From CAVVXX01 sp052389895 (lineage in GTDB: Bacteria; Pseudomonadota; Alphaproteobacteria; Micropepsales; Micropepsaceae), in the NCBI GenBank assembly GCA_052389895.1, contig JBQTHM010000006.1, positions 1 to 64,000 of the forward strand: a stretch of 64,000 nt of DNA, read 5' to 3'. Shown one piece after another: positions 40,368-49,746 of this stretch. Position numbers and translations under genes: made by a program. The stretch's first letter is position 1, and each line of letters begins with the position of its first letter. The notes under the pieces were generated by a model that was not told the DNA's origin, made no database searches, and was given only the letters and a program-made list of their open reading frames with translations.

Positions 40368-42151
40368 AGTGCGATCTCAATCTTGCTGTCATTGGCAATG
40401 GCCGCACGGCCGCCCTGCTCGATCCGATGGGCAGAATCGTATGGTGGTGTTTTCCCCGATTTGATGGCGACCCGGTTTTCTCCCGGCTGCTCGCCGATGA
40501 CGAGGAGAAGGGGTTCACGGATGTCCTGTTGGATGGCGTGACGGAAAATCAATCCGGATATGTGCACAACACGGCGATCGTGACTACGCTGTTAAAGAAC
40601 AAGCACGGTGCCGCGGTGCGCATCACCGATTTTGCGCCGCGCTATCGCAACTTCGGGCGCATTACGCGGCCGCCGCAGCTCATACGCATTGTCGAGCCGT
40701 TATCGGGGCTGCCCCGAATCACAATCAGGTTCCGGCCGACGCACGACTACGGCCAGCCAATGACGCACCGGACGATGGGCAGCAATCATATTTCCTGCTG
40801 GGGCCGCTGCGGCGTAATCAGGCTCACCACGGATGCGCCGCTGTCCTACATTGAGCGCGAGGCGCCGTTTGTCCTGACGCGGCCGGTGCATCTTGCCTAC
40901 GGCACGGATGAATCCTTTCCCGGCGGCCTCGAACTTACCTGCCGGGAATTCCTCGAACACACGCAGGACTATTGGCACGAATGGGTCCGGCGCTTGAACA
41001 TCGCCTACGACTGGCAAGACGCCATTATTCGCGCCGCCATAACGCTTAAGCTCAGCAATTTCGAAGAGACTGGCGCCATTGTCGCGGCGCTGACGACTTC
41101 GATCCCGGAGTCGCCCCGCTCCGGACGCAACTGGGATTACCGTTATTGCTGGCTGCGCGACGCTTATTTCGTCGTAAAGGCGCTCAATCGCATTGGCGCC
41201 ACGAAAACCATGGAGGACTTCGTATCCTTCATCCTGGGCATTGCCGCAGAGGAGCAGGACGAGCTTCGCCCGGTTTACGGCGTGGTGCCAACGGACAGCA
41301 TGGAGGAGCGCACGGTGGAAGCACTGCGCGGGTTTTGCGGCGATGGTCCGGTGCGCGTCGGCAATGCCGCCGCCGCCCAGCGCCAGCACGACACCTATGG
41401 AAGCATCATTCTTGCCGCGATGCCCCTCTTCTTCGACCGCCGGCTGCCGCGTCAGGGTGACGAAGCCTTGTTTCGCCTTTTGGAGACGATCGGGAAGCGC
41501 TCGGCCAAATTCGCGTTCGAAAGCGATTCAGGAATCTGGGAATACCGCGGGCGAAGCCGCATCCACACGCATTCTACCGCCATGGCCTGGGCCGGATGCA
41601 ATCGCCTGGGAGCTATTGCCTCGCAACTGGGATTGTCGGACCGCGCCGCGCACTGGAACGATGTTTCCGACGGAATATTGCGCACGCTGCTTGAACGCGG
41701 CTGGAATGAGAAGCGCGGCGCATTCACTGCGTCCTTCGATTCGGACGAACTTGACGCAAGCGTGCTTCTTTTTGCTGAGCTCGGCGTCGTAGAGCCCACG
41801 GATCCCCGCTATCTCAAGACGGTTGCGGCTGTCGAGCGGGAACTTCGCCGCGGCAAGCTAATGATGCGCTATGCTGGGAAGGATGATTTCGGCGAGCCCG
41901 AGACGGCCTTTTTGATTTGCAGTTTTTGGCTGATCGACGCATTGTGGTCGCTTGGCCGTCACGAAGAAGCAAGAGATCTCTTCCGCGAAACTCTGCGCTA
42001 CCGGAATACCTACGGCATTCTTTCCGAGGACGTGCATCCGGAGACAGGCGCACTGTGGGGAAATTTCCCGCAGACCTATTCGATGGCGGGATTGATCGTG
42101 ACGGGCATGCGCCTGTCACGCAGCTGGGAGGACAAATATTGGCGCGGGTAG
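40364..42151 (+). CDS. GH15 glycoside hydrolase (glucoamylase/trehalase-like)
   Basis: 595 residues. An N-terminal beta-sandwich (about 1-215) is followed by an (alpha/alpha)6 barrel: GRNWDYRYCWLRDAYF is the first conserved GH15 region, WEYRGRSRIHTHSTAMAWAGCNR carries the general-acid Glu, and ETGALWGNFPQTYSMAGLI the general-base Glu. Some GH15 members next to ots genes are trehalases rather than glucoamylases. It overlaps otsB by four bases and otsA by 13, so all three are one transcript. Confidence 0.93.
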   Translation: MKCDLNLAVIGNGRTAALLDPMGRIVWWCFPRFDGDPVFSRLLADDEEKGFTDVLLDGVTENQSGYVHNTAIVTTLLKNKHGAAVRITDFAPRYRNFGRITRPPQLIRIVEPLSGLPRITIRFRPTHDYGQPMTHRTMGSNHISCWGRCGVIRLTTDAPLSYIEREAPFVLTRPVHLAYGTDESFPGGLELTCREFLEHTQDYWHEWVRRLNIAYDWQDAIIRAAITLKLSNFEETGAIVAALTTSIPESPRSGRNWDYRYCWLRDAYFVVKALNRIGATKTMEDFVSFILGIAAEEQDELRPVYGVVPTDSMEERTVEALRGFCGDGPVRVGNAAAAQRQHDTYGSIILAAMPLFFDRRLPRQGDEALFRLLETIGKRSAKFAFESDSGIWEYRGRSRIHTHSTAMAWAGCNRLGAIASQLGLSDRAAHWNDVSDGILRTLLERGWNEKRGAFTASFDSDELDASVLLFAELGVVEPTDPRYLKTVAAVERELRRGKLMMRYAGKDDFGEPETAFLICSFWLIDALWSLGRHEEARDLFRETLRYRNTYGILSEDVHPETGALWGNFPQTYSMAGLIVTGMRLSRSWEDKYWRG

Positions 42152-43620
42152 TTGTTGTGTCCAACCGCGTATCGATGCCGAGCGGCGAAGGCGGACGCGC
42201 GGGAGGATTGGAAGTCGCGATCCGCGCGACGTTGAAGCGCTATCCAGGTTTGTGGTTCGGCTGGAGCGGGCGCGTATCCGCGCCGTCGCACGGCGAAACA
42301 ACCGTCATGACACGCGGCGGCATTAGCTTTGTCGTTACGGACCTGACGGAAGAAGACTACGGCGAGTATTACAGTGGGTTCGCCAACCGCGTGCTGTGGC
42401 CGATTCTGCATTACCGGCTCGATCTCGCCGAATTTTCGCGGCGCGAACTTGGCGGCTATCTGCGCGTGAACGAACACTTTGCCGACAAGCTGCATGGTAT
42501 CCTGCGGCCGGACGATCTCATCTGGGTGCACGATTATCACCTTTTGCCATTGGCGCAGGCGTTGCGTACGCGCGGCCACAAAAACAAATTGGGCTTCTTC
42601 CTGCACATTCCGCTTCCGCCGCCTGACATTCTGTGCGGGTTGCCGCATCACGAACGGCTGATTCCGGCGCTGTGCCAGTACGATCTGGTTGGCTTCCAGA
42701 CCGATACCGACGCGGAGAATTTCGCCCGCTACCTCATCCGTATTTGCAAAATGCCTACGGCGGACCGGCGCACGTTCCGCACCGACGGGCACAGAGTGCA
42801 GATCGGTGTCTTTCCGGTGGGAATCGAAACGGCGGAATACGCCTCCACCGCGCAACGCGCTATCAGCTCTCCCTTCACCAAAAAAGTTCTGGATAGTTTG
42901 CGCGGCGCGCTGATGATCATCGGCGTCGATCGCCTCGACTATTCAAAAGGCATCACGCAGCGAATGGACGCCTTTGAGCGGTTCCTGGTTGCCTTTCCGG
43001 AATGGCGGGGCAAGGTCACCTATTTGCAGATCACGCCGAAAAGCCGGTCCGACATTCCGGAATATGCCAGCATGAACCGGCAGGTGGACTCGACGGCAGG
43101 CCGCATCAACGGCAATTACGGGGACGTCTCTTGGACGCCGATCCGCTATGTCAACCGCGCCTACAGCCGGTCGGTGCTGGCGGGCCTTTATCGCGCCGCG
43201 CGTGTCGGTCTGGTTACGCCGCTGCGGGACGGAATGAATTTGGTCGCGAAGGAATTCGTGGCGGCCCAAAACGCGCACGACCCCGGTGTCCTCATTCTTT
43301 CACAGTTCGCGGGTACGGCGGAAGAATTGGAGGCGGCGCTCGTGGTCAATCCCTATGATCCCGATGCCGTCAGCGCGAACATCGCGCGGGCGCTCTCCAT
43401 GCCGTTGGAGGAGCGCCGCTCGCGACAGGAGGCGCTTTTTCACGCGCTGCTCAAAAACGACGTCACCTTCTGGGGCGAACGGTTTCTGGCCGCGCTGCAG
43501 AGAACCGGAACGAAGGCGCCACTGGGAACGGGCCGGAAGCTCCCGATGACCCATTTGGCACGAAATTCGGAAGGCGATTTGCCCGTGGCCGGCAAGGTTG
43601 ACCCGCAAGTCCCCTCCTGA
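42139..43620 (+). CDS. otsA: trehalose-6-phosphate synthase
   Basis: 493 residues, GT20. Starts with TTG 42139, seven bases after GGAGG, inside the GH15 stop region. Signature blocks: VVVVSNRVSMPS, YYSGFANRVLWPILHY, VHDYHLLPLAQAL, FFLHIPLPP, VDRLDYSKGI and TPLRDGMNLVAKEFVA. Couples UDP-glucose and glucose-6-phosphate. The C-terminal 30 residues are a low-complexity tail. Confidence 0.95.
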   Translation: MARVVVVSNRVSMPSGEGGRAGGLEVAIRATLKRYPGLWFGWSGRVSAPSHGETTVMTRGGISFVVTDLTEEDYGEYYSGFANRVLWPILHYRLDLAEFSRRELGGYLRVNEHFADKLHGILRPDDLIWVHDYHLLPLAQALRTRGHKNKLGFFLHIPLPPPDILCGLPHHERLIPALCQYDLVGFQTDTDAENFARYLIRICKMPTADRRTFRTDGHRVQIGVFPVGIETAEYASTAQRAISSPFTKKVLDSLRGALMIIGVDRLDYSKGITQRMDAFERFLVAFPEWRGKVTYLQITPKSRSDIPEYASMNRQVDSTAGRINGNYGDVSWTPIRYVNRAYSRSVLAGLYRAARVGLVTPLRDGMNLVAKEFVAAQNAHDPGVLILSQFAGTAEELEAALVVNPYDPDAVSANIARALSMPLEERRSRQEALFHALLKNDVTFWGERFLAALQRTGTKAPLGTGRKLPMTHLARNSEGDLPVAGKVDPQVPS

Positions 43621-43671
43621 TTTCCGTCTGTCTGTTATACTTTTTGACAGCCGCTGAAGGTCTGCAACGCC

Positions 43672-44085
43672 ATGAGCCAAGCCGAAAACGAAAAGACGTT
43701 TCCCGTTAGCAAGAGCGACGCGGAATGGCGGAGCATTTTGACACCGGAGCAATATGCCGTTTTGCGCGGCCACGGAACCGAGCGGCCGGGCTCGTGTGCG
43801 CTGCTGCATGAGAAGCGTAATGGCACGTTTGTTTGCGTTGGTTGCAGAAACTCCCTCTTTCGTTCGGGCGCCAAGTTCGAGAGTGGAACGGGCTGGCCGA
43901 GCTTTTTCGACCCGCTGCCCGGCGGAGTCGAAACCTCGACAGACACGAGCTATGGCATGCGTCGAACAGAAGTTCATTGCGCAAACTGTGGCGGTCATCT
44001 CGGCCACGTGTTCGAAGACGGCCCCAAGCCCACGGGGCTTCGCTACTGCATCAACGGCGTCGCCACGGAATTCAAACCGGATTAG
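43672..44085 (+). CDS. msrB: peptide-methionine (R)-S-oxide reductase
   Basis: 137 residues. Zinc-ribbon cysteines in FVCVGC and HCANCGGHLGHVF, substrate pocket SGTGWPSFFDP, and the catalytic Cys in LRYCINGVA (more often RYCVNSVA). It repairs methionine-R-sulfoxide. The 3' end overlaps the convergent methyltransferase by 14 bp. Confidence 0.94.
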   Translation: MSQAENEKTFPVSKSDAEWRSILTPEQYAVLRGHGTERPGSCALLHEKRNGTFVCVGCRNSLFRSGAKFESGTGWPSFFDPLPGGVETSTDTSYGMRRTEVHCANCGGHLGHVFEDGPKPTGLRYCINGVATEFKPD

Positions 44086-44578
44086 CATTACGCCGCGGCG
44101 CAAGCGCGCGATCTTCTTCTTGGATGCGCCACCATAGAAGCGCGGCGTTTGCGATCGAGAAGAATACCGCCACCCAGATTTCGCCGAATACAAGCGGAAA
44201 AACCGCGAATTCCGCGGCCACGACTGCATAATTCGGGTGGCGCATGACACGGTACGGGCCTTTGCGAACGAGCGGCGCGTTGGGAAGGGTGATGATCCGC
44301 GTCGTCCAGTAAGGACCGAGCGTTGCGATGATCCAAATGCGCGCCGCCTGAAGAGCAAGAAAGAGCGCGAAAAGAACCCAATCGACCGTAATAGGCTGTG
44401 GCAGGGCAAGGATAATCGCCACGAACCATGCGGCGTGCAGAAGCACGATGAACGGATAATGACCGCGGCCAACCTCCACCGCGCCGATCGCCAGAAGCCG
44501 CTTCGTATTGCGCCCCGCATACACAAGTTCGAGGAGGCGTTGCAGCACGACGGCGCCGATGATCAGGTAGGCAATCAT
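44072..44578 (-). CDS. isoprenylcysteine-methyltransferase-like membrane enzyme (SrsB/BpsB type)
   Basis: 168 residues with four to five membrane helices and the ICMT motif: KGPYRVMRHPNYAVV, then a Glu-containing C-terminal block (RIQEEDRAL). The bacterial ICMT homologues next to type III PKS genes (SrsB, BpsB) methylate alkylresorcinol or alkylpyrone products. ATGA overlap with the PKS gene, and GGAAGG at the ribosome-binding site, confirm coupling. Confidence 0.87.
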   Translation of the reverse strand: MIAYLIIGAVVLQRLLELVYAGRNTKRLLAIGAVEVGRGHYPFIVLLHAAWFVAIILALPQPITVDWVLFALFLALQAARIWIIATLGPYWTTRIITLPNAPLVRKGPYRVMRHPNYAVVAAEFAVFPLVFGEIWVAVFFSIANAALLWWRIQEEDRALAPRRNANPV

Positions 44579-45615
44579 TCGCCTTCCAGCACCTGGAACG
44601 CGCAAGTGAAACCGGGTCCAAGCGCGCTTGCCAGTGTGCGCTGCGCGTTCAAGCGGTCTTTCAGGCGCTCCAGCACAAAAAGAACCGTGACGGCCGACAT
44701 GTTCCCATAGTCGCGCAGGATCTCCCGGCTTTCCTTCAGTCCGCCATTTGGGAGTCCCAGCGCCTCTTCCAGGGCGTCGAGCACCTTCGCGCCGCCTGGG
44801 TGGCACGCAAACCCAGCAAATTGCTCCAGGCGCATGTCGTTGCGATGAAGAAATTCAAGTGCAATTTTTCGGAAATCGCTCGCAACGAGAGAGGGGATGC
44901 TTTGCGCGAAGCGCGCCTTTAGGCCGTCCTCCTGGATATCCCAGCCCATCACGTCGAGCGAATGCGGCCACGTATATTCGCCGCCCGCGCCGATCCTGGG
45001 CCCCGCGCCGCCGGTCGAGAGGATCGCGCCTGCCGCGCCGTCTCCGAAGAGAGCCGCCGCGACGATATTGCTCTTGGAGAAATCGTCTTTGCGGAAAGTG
45101 AGTGCGCACAGTTCGACGACAAGCAAGAGCACCTTGGCTCCGGGCATGGCCGCCGCCATGTCGGCTGCACGCGCAAGGCCGATAACGCCCCCTGCACAGC
45201 CGAGGCCGAAGATCGGCAGGCGCTTGATGTCGCGCCTCAACCCCATCCGCTCGACCAGCAGCGCATCCAGGCTGGGCGTTGCGATTCCCGTCGTGGAAAC
45301 GGAGATGATGGCGTCGATCTGGTCGCGTTTAATTCCCGCTTGGGCGACGCAGCCCTGCGTTACAATTTCCAGAAGTGCGACCGCATTTTCGATGTAAAGC
45401 TCGTTACGGTCTATCCAGCCGTGCGGCTGTTCGTACCAATCCATTGGAACGCAGGAATAACGACGCTCAATTCCCGTATTCGCGAAGACGGGAAGCATTC
45501 GTTCGATGTCCTTGCCTTTGAAGATGATCTCGGCGCGGGCCTGAACGTCACCCTGTTTCAGCACGAAGGGCGGCACCGCCGTGCTCAGTGCCAACATGCG
45601 CACATTGCTTGACAT
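44575..45615 (-). CDS. type III polyketide synthase (alkylresorcinol/pyrone type)
   Basis: 346 residues. The catalytic triad is visible: Cys140 in GLGCAGGVIG, His in FACHPGGAKVLDALE, Asn in RDYGNMSAVTVLFVLER. It resembles bacterial long-chain enzymes (SrsA, ArsB/ArsC, BpsA) that extend fatty acyl-CoA with malonyl-CoA. The partner methyltransferase suggests a phenolic lipid or alkylpyrone, a membrane-modifying product; the exact product is unknown. Confidence 0.92.
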   Translation of the reverse strand: MSSNVRMLALSTAVPPFVLKQGDVQARAEIIFKGKDIERMLPVFANTGIERRYSCVPMDWYEQPHGWIDRNELYIENAVALLEIVTQGCVAQAGIKRDQIDAIISVSTTGIATPSLDALLVERMGLRRDIKRLPIFGLGCAGGVIGLARAADMAAAMPGAKVLLLVVELCALTFRKDDFSKSNIVAAALFGDGAAGAILSTGGAGPRIGAGGEYTWPHSLDVMGWDIQEDGLKARFAQSIPSLVASDFRKIALEFLHRNDMRLEQFAGFACHPGGAKVLDALEEALGLPNGGLKESREILRDYGNMSAVTVLFVLERLKDRLNAQRTLASALGPGFTCAFQVLEGE

Positions 45616-45727
45616 GTTTTTTCCACATTGTGTGGCGCCGCCTCACTTGAGCGGAGACTATACCAAGCGACCGTCGGCGTCTCCAATACTCGGAGCTTGA
45701 TTGTGATCCTATCCGTTCTTCGCAGAT

Positions 45728-46936
45728 TCAGAAGTACAGGCGAGCGGAAAGCTGCAATTGCGTGTCGGCGGCCTTTGGCCTATCGCCGGTAACGAACCGC
45801 TGATCGCGCGTGCTTTCTATGTGAAGCGCTTCCGCGGTAAGGCGCAGCCACTCTCGCGGGAACCAGCTTGCGGCGAATGTGAGCGCGTGACCGTTCTCGC
45901 TAAATGGCAAATCCGGGCCGGGATTGTGCTCGCGCGTCTCGAAAACCTCAGCGCGTGCCGCAAGGCGCACATCGCCCTCCTCCCAGCCTAACAGGGCGAA
46001 GGCGGAGTCGAAATTGGTAATGGCGTCGAAATTGGGAAAGGGCGTAATGATGGTGCGCCCCGTCATACCCTGGAGTAAGAGCGTAAACTGGCCGTGATGC
46101 GTCTTGAACCCCGCGCTCCAGAAATACGTGCGCCAGCCAAAAACGCCGTCAACCTCCTTCGCAGGGTCTGCCAGATTGTCGTAGTAGAGGATTTCAAACG
46201 CGCCGGTTCCTGCCTCGTCCCAGGATAGGCGTCCATACCAGCCAACGCGATGATCCAATTCTTTGAAGATCGGCGTATGCAAGGGGATTTTTGCGCCGAA
46301 AAGGATTGCTGTAGCGTCTGGTTCGCGAAGGCGGTCGAAAAGCCCCGTCGGGTGATCATCCAGTGTCCAGCCACGGTCGGCAATCATCACGCCTGCCGGG
46401 TCGTTCCAGCCGAACGCGGCGGCGCTGAGCGTCAGGGTGCCGCGCTCGCGCCTCCATTCGACGGTAGCCTCGGCGCCGATGGTGCGAAGTTCGGCGCCAA
46501 CCCACGTGTTGATCGCCGAGGGCGTGAGTGTCCAATAGCTCGTCCACGCCATTTCGGTGTTCTCGAGCGAAATGGGCGGGAAGAATGCGCCGGCTTTCAC
46601 CGACCAGCGCCACTCTGTAGTCGAGACCGGGCGGTAGCGCATGTACGCCTCCAGCAAATCCACGGGCGTGCGCTGATCGGGGCCAGCGCGAAGCGACAGG
46701 AATGCGATTAGTTCCGGCAGCAAAAGCACGTGGCCGTCGGCGGCAAGCTCGGCAAACTGCAGATTCGAGTCGCCTCCTCCATAACGTGTTTTGCCCAATC
46801 CGCCATCCAGCCAACTGCGTTCGTCGGCGGGGAGCACGAGCCGCAAGTCGAGATAGCCTTCCAGCCCCGCATCCATGGCGTGGGCCATCGCGCATTCTGC
46901 CGAAAAGAAAAACGCGATGAGCAGCCTGCGCATCAT
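45728..46936 (-). CDS. outer-membrane porin-like protein, cupredoxin operon
   Basis: 402 residues. A signal peptide (to AMAHA) is followed by a beta-barrel-like sequence of alternating polar/aromatic strands ending in a C-terminal Phe (QLQLSARLYF). No named family. The last gene of a three-gene operon, overlapping the sensor kinase stop by four bases, it could be the outer-membrane channel for whatever the system senses. A 22-bar barrel is possible by length but not proven. Confidence 0.72.
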   Translation of the reverse strand: MMRRLLIAFFFSAECAMAHAMDAGLEGYLDLRLVLPADERSWLDGGLGKTRYGGGDSNLQFAELAADGHVLLLPELIAFLSLRAGPDQRTPVDLLEAYMRYRPVSTTEWRWSVKAGAFFPPISLENTEMAWTSYWTLTPSAINTWVGAELRTIGAEATVEWRRERGTLTLSAAAFGWNDPAGVMIADRGWTLDDHPTGLFDRLREPDATAILFGAKIPLHTPIFKELDHRVGWYGRLSWDEAGTGAFEILYYDNLADPAKEVDGVFGWRTYFWSAGFKTHHGQFTLLLQGMTGRTIITPFPNFDAITNFDSAFALLGWEEGDVRLAARAEVFETREHNPGPDLPFSENGHALTFAASWFPREWLRLTAEALHIESTRDQRFVTGDRPKAADTQLQLSARLYF

Positions 46937-48747
46937 GCGGCGTGGCGCATTGGTTCGGCTGCCAGCGGCAGTTCAATAATGGCCGTGGTGCCTACATTGG
47001 GCGTGCTTTCGAGCACGAGCTTTCCGCCGTGCAGTTCGATAATCGCCTTTGCGAAAGGCAGCCCCACACCGGCGCCCTGCTGACGGCCATCAAGTGAGGA
47101 GCGGAGCCGGTGGAACGGCCGGACAATAATCGGCAGCAGATCCGGCTCGATTCCGGCGCCGCGATCGCAGATGCGCACAGTGAGGCGCTCCTGTTTAACC
47201 GCACCTGAAATAGTTACCTCGGCGCCTGCGGGCGAGAATTTCACGGCATTGTGCAGAAGATTGATAAAGGCTTGGCGCATCTTGGCGGCGTCTCCCGCCA
47301 TGCGGGGCCACTGCGTCGCCTCGCTCGCCAACAAGATGCGGACGCCGGATTTTTCCGAGAAAGGCTTCAGCAGAATTACGCTTTCCCGTAACAGCACACC
47401 CGGTGCGATGGAGTCGTGGGCGATCTGGAGCCGTCCGGCCGCCGCTTCGGCTAGATCGAGCATGCGCTGGACAAGCGCCAGGAGGTGATTGGCGCTTAAC
47501 TGGATATCGCGCGCGTATTCGACATAGCGCCCCTGCCCCAGAGGGCCGAAAACCTGCTGTTCCAGCATACCGCTGAAACCAAGGATCGCGTTGAGCGGCG
47601 TGCGGAATTCATGGCTCATGTTGGTCAGAAACTGTGATTTGGCTTCGTTCGCGGTTACGGCTTGAGCCAGCGCAATCTCCATCGATTCAATGGCGCCTGT
47701 GAGGGCTGCTTCGCGCTCCGCGATCGCGCTGGTCATTTCGCGAAGCGCGTTGCCAAGACGCCCAACCTCGTGGCGCTGCCTGAAGACCGGCGGCGGCGTA
47801 TAGTCGCCGGAAGCAATACGCTGCGCCACGGCAGCAAGTCCTTCCAGCGGCCGCGATACGCCACGCACGATGAACATCGCGCCGCCGAGCGCGGCAAGCA
47901 GCGCAAGGATGAGAATGACAAGCATCGCGGTGACTATCGTGCGATAGACTGCAAGCGCTTCGTGGAGCGGATAGGCGACAACCGCGACAACAGGGGCGCT
48001 TTCCGCCAGCGTCTGCAGCCGGCCGACAACAGAAAGATACTCTCGGCCATCCGCCGCGGTGGCATGCGAGACGGCCTGCCCCGTGTCGGCGTAGCTGGTG
48101 GGGGGCAGAAGTCCGACCCGGTCGGCACTCTGCGCCGCAATGGTCCACGTCCCGTCCATTGCCTTTGTCGCCAGCGTGATGGAACGCGGCAGCGATGCAA
48201 TCGACCTCAGCTTCTCCAGGAGCCCGTTATCCACAGGAATGAACGCCGCAATGAACGCGATAGGGACGGGCGCGCGCACAGGTACCACGACAATCCAATA
48301 GATATATCCGTCGATGGCGGCGAGTGCGGTTCCTTTGTCCGCAGAAGCCGCTGCCTGAAGCAACTTTGGGAAGGGAAACTTACCGTCAGGCCCACCCGCT
48401 TGGCGCGTGTCTGCCGCGATCTCGCCCTGAAGCCCGATCAGGAGCATGCGCTCCGTGCCTATGCGGTGACCGTGATTGCGTAGAGCGGAGAGCTCGGTCT
48501 CGACGTCGCGTCTCGCAATGGCGGCTCGCAGCGCGTAGTCGAGCGAAAGAACCTGGACGCCGTCGGTCACCCGCTCGGAGAGAAAATCGAGCTGGCGCGT
48601 GAATTGCTCCAATTCTGCCGTAAGTTCGCGCTCGGCTTTCTTGACGAGGTCGCTTCGCACATAGCCGTAAATGAAGAGCGCGGTCAGGGCCTGCACGGCG
48701 ACGAGCGTGACCACCAACAGGAGCGCGAGTCGATGGCGGAAGCTCAT
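46933..48747 (-). CDS. membrane sensor histidine kinase with periplasmic domain and HAMP
   Basis: 604 residues. TM1 (8-28), a periplasmic domain (about 30-265) with two probable Cache-like halves, TM2, HAMP (SRPLEGLAAVAQRIASGDY), then HisKA (FLTNMSHEFRTPLNAILGF) and HATPase (NLLHNAVKFSP, DRGAGIEPDLLPIIVRPFHRL, GAGVGLPFAKAIIELHGG). It lies between a cupredoxin-like gene and a porin-like gene with coupled or close spacing. No response regulator is in the operon. Confidence 0.92.
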   Translation of the reverse strand: MSFRHRLALLLVVTLVAVQALTALFIYGYVRSDLVKKAERELTAELEQFTRQLDFLSERVTDGVQVLSLDYALRAAIARRDVETELSALRNHGHRIGTERMLLIGLQGEIAADTRQAGGPDGKFPFPKLLQAAASADKGTALAAIDGYIYWIVVVPVRAPVPIAFIAAFIPVDNGLLEKLRSIASLPRSITLATKAMDGTWTIAAQSADRVGLLPPTSYADTGQAVSHATAADGREYLSVVGRLQTLAESAPVVAVVAYPLHEALAVYRTIVTAMLVILILALLAALGGAMFIVRGVSRPLEGLAAVAQRIASGDYTPPPVFRQRHEVGRLGNALREMTSAIAEREAALTGAIESMEIALAQAVTANEAKSQFLTNMSHEFRTPLNAILGFSGMLEQQVFGPLGQGRYVEYARDIQLSANHLLALVQRMLDLAEAAAGRLQIAHDSIAPGVLLRESVILLKPFSEKSGVRILLASEATQWPRMAGDAAKMRQAFINLLHNAVKFSPAGAEVTISGAVKQERLTVRICDRGAGIEPDLLPIIVRPFHRLRSSLDGRQQGAGVGLPFAKAIIELHGGKLVLESTPNVGTTAIIELPLAAEPMRHAA

Positions 48748-48759
48748 GATGGCCGCCGC

Positions 48760-49416
48760 TCAGTAGGTCTTGCTGTGGGGGTGCTTTACGCCGCGATGGC
48801 GCGCCCGCAGCAGCGGGATGGAAAGCGAAACTTTTGCACCGGAGTCCGTCACGTTCAGCGTGGCGGCCTTCGGGTGGTGTCCCGGCATGATTTGCGGGTC
48901 CCACACGCTCACGCGGTAGCGCCCTGGAGAAACGTTGCGGATTGTTGCCTGGCCGCTTGCGTCGGCGCTGACCGCCCAGGGCGTTTCGGCCACATAGACG
49001 AACGTCACCATGTGGTCATGAATGTTGCAGCCGATTGCCGCCACGCCGGGTATGTCGAAACTGACGGGCGCAGAAGTACGCCCGCGGTCGATCTCGAGGG
49101 CGAACCTCTTGATATCCGAAAATGAATACACCTGATGCATCGTGTGATCGCTGTTGCGAGACGCCACGCGTCCGCCGCGCCGAACGATCGTGACCAGCGG
49201 AATGAAGGTCTCGTCGCGCTGATCGACGATGGCTTCGAGCGGGAGCTGCGACGCCGGCACCCTTGTATTTCCACCCTCGGGTAATAATTCGACCACGGCA
49301 TGGGCTGCGGGGCTGCCGTCCGTCCCCGTCACTGCAACTTCAACCGTCGCAGCGAACGTCGCCGCGTTCGGGCAAAGAACGAGCGCAATAAGTCCCAATT
49401 TGAGGCGCCGGCACAT
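48760..49416 (-). CDS. secreted cupredoxin-like (methylamine-utilisation-type) protein
   Basis: 218 residues with a signal peptide (ending TFAAT). The fold resembles plastocyanin-like methylamine-utilisation accessory proteins: a first copper-ligand region near SDHTMHQVYSFSD and the second IGCNIHDHMVTFVYV, supplying Cys, His and Met as in type-1 copper sites, then a carboxypeptidase-regulatory-like strand set (ATIRNVSPGRYRVSVWDPQI). Probably a periplasmic copper-binding or electron-transfer partner of the downstream sensor kinase. Twelve bases before the kinase gene. Confidence 0.8.
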   Translation of the reverse strand: MCRRLKLGLIALVLCPNAATFAATVEVAVTGTDGSPAAHAVVELLPEGGNTRVPASQLPLEAIVDQRDETFIPLVTIVRRGGRVASRNSDHTMHQVYSFSDIKRFALEIDRGRTSAPVSFDIPGVAAIGCNIHDHMVTFVYVAETPWAVSADASGQATIRNVSPGRYRVSVWDPQIMPGHHPKAATLNVTDSGAKVSLSIPLLRARHRGVKHPHSKTY

Positions 49417-49618
49417 GGCGACAATTTATGGTGCCGGAATTAATCCCCTCTTTATTTCTGGCTAATGGGAAGTAACCAAGAACCGTCTCGCCACACGGGG
49501 CGGCGGCCGCGATGCCGGCAAACTAAACTTTGTGGTTACCGCAGCCAGGGACTCAGGTTCTGGTTGTAGGGCTTTGCCGGCGCCAATTTATCCTTGACTT
49601 TCAAGCCTCTCCACCGGT

Positions 49619-49633
49619 TTAATTCTTTGTTAA
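49619..49633 (+). promoter_or_regulatory. CtrA-like box (TTAA-N7-TTAA)
   Basis: TTAA 49619-49622 and TTAA 49630-49633 with a seven-base spacer, extending to TTAACCAT. It sits 114 bases before the PilZ-methyltransferase gene. CtrA is the alphaproteobacterial cell-cycle and polarity regulator. The rest of the 330-base gap 49417-49746 holds A/T-rich promoter-like DNA and nothing coding. Confidence 0.55.
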
Positions 49634-49746
49634 CCATGTAACCGGTGCGTTTGTTCGAGGGTCGGGCAAATGAGTCGGCGCGACCCTGGTGAGCGGGGCA
49701 CGCGCTGCAACCTCGAGCGGCCATCACCGGCAGGTGAGGTGTCGCA

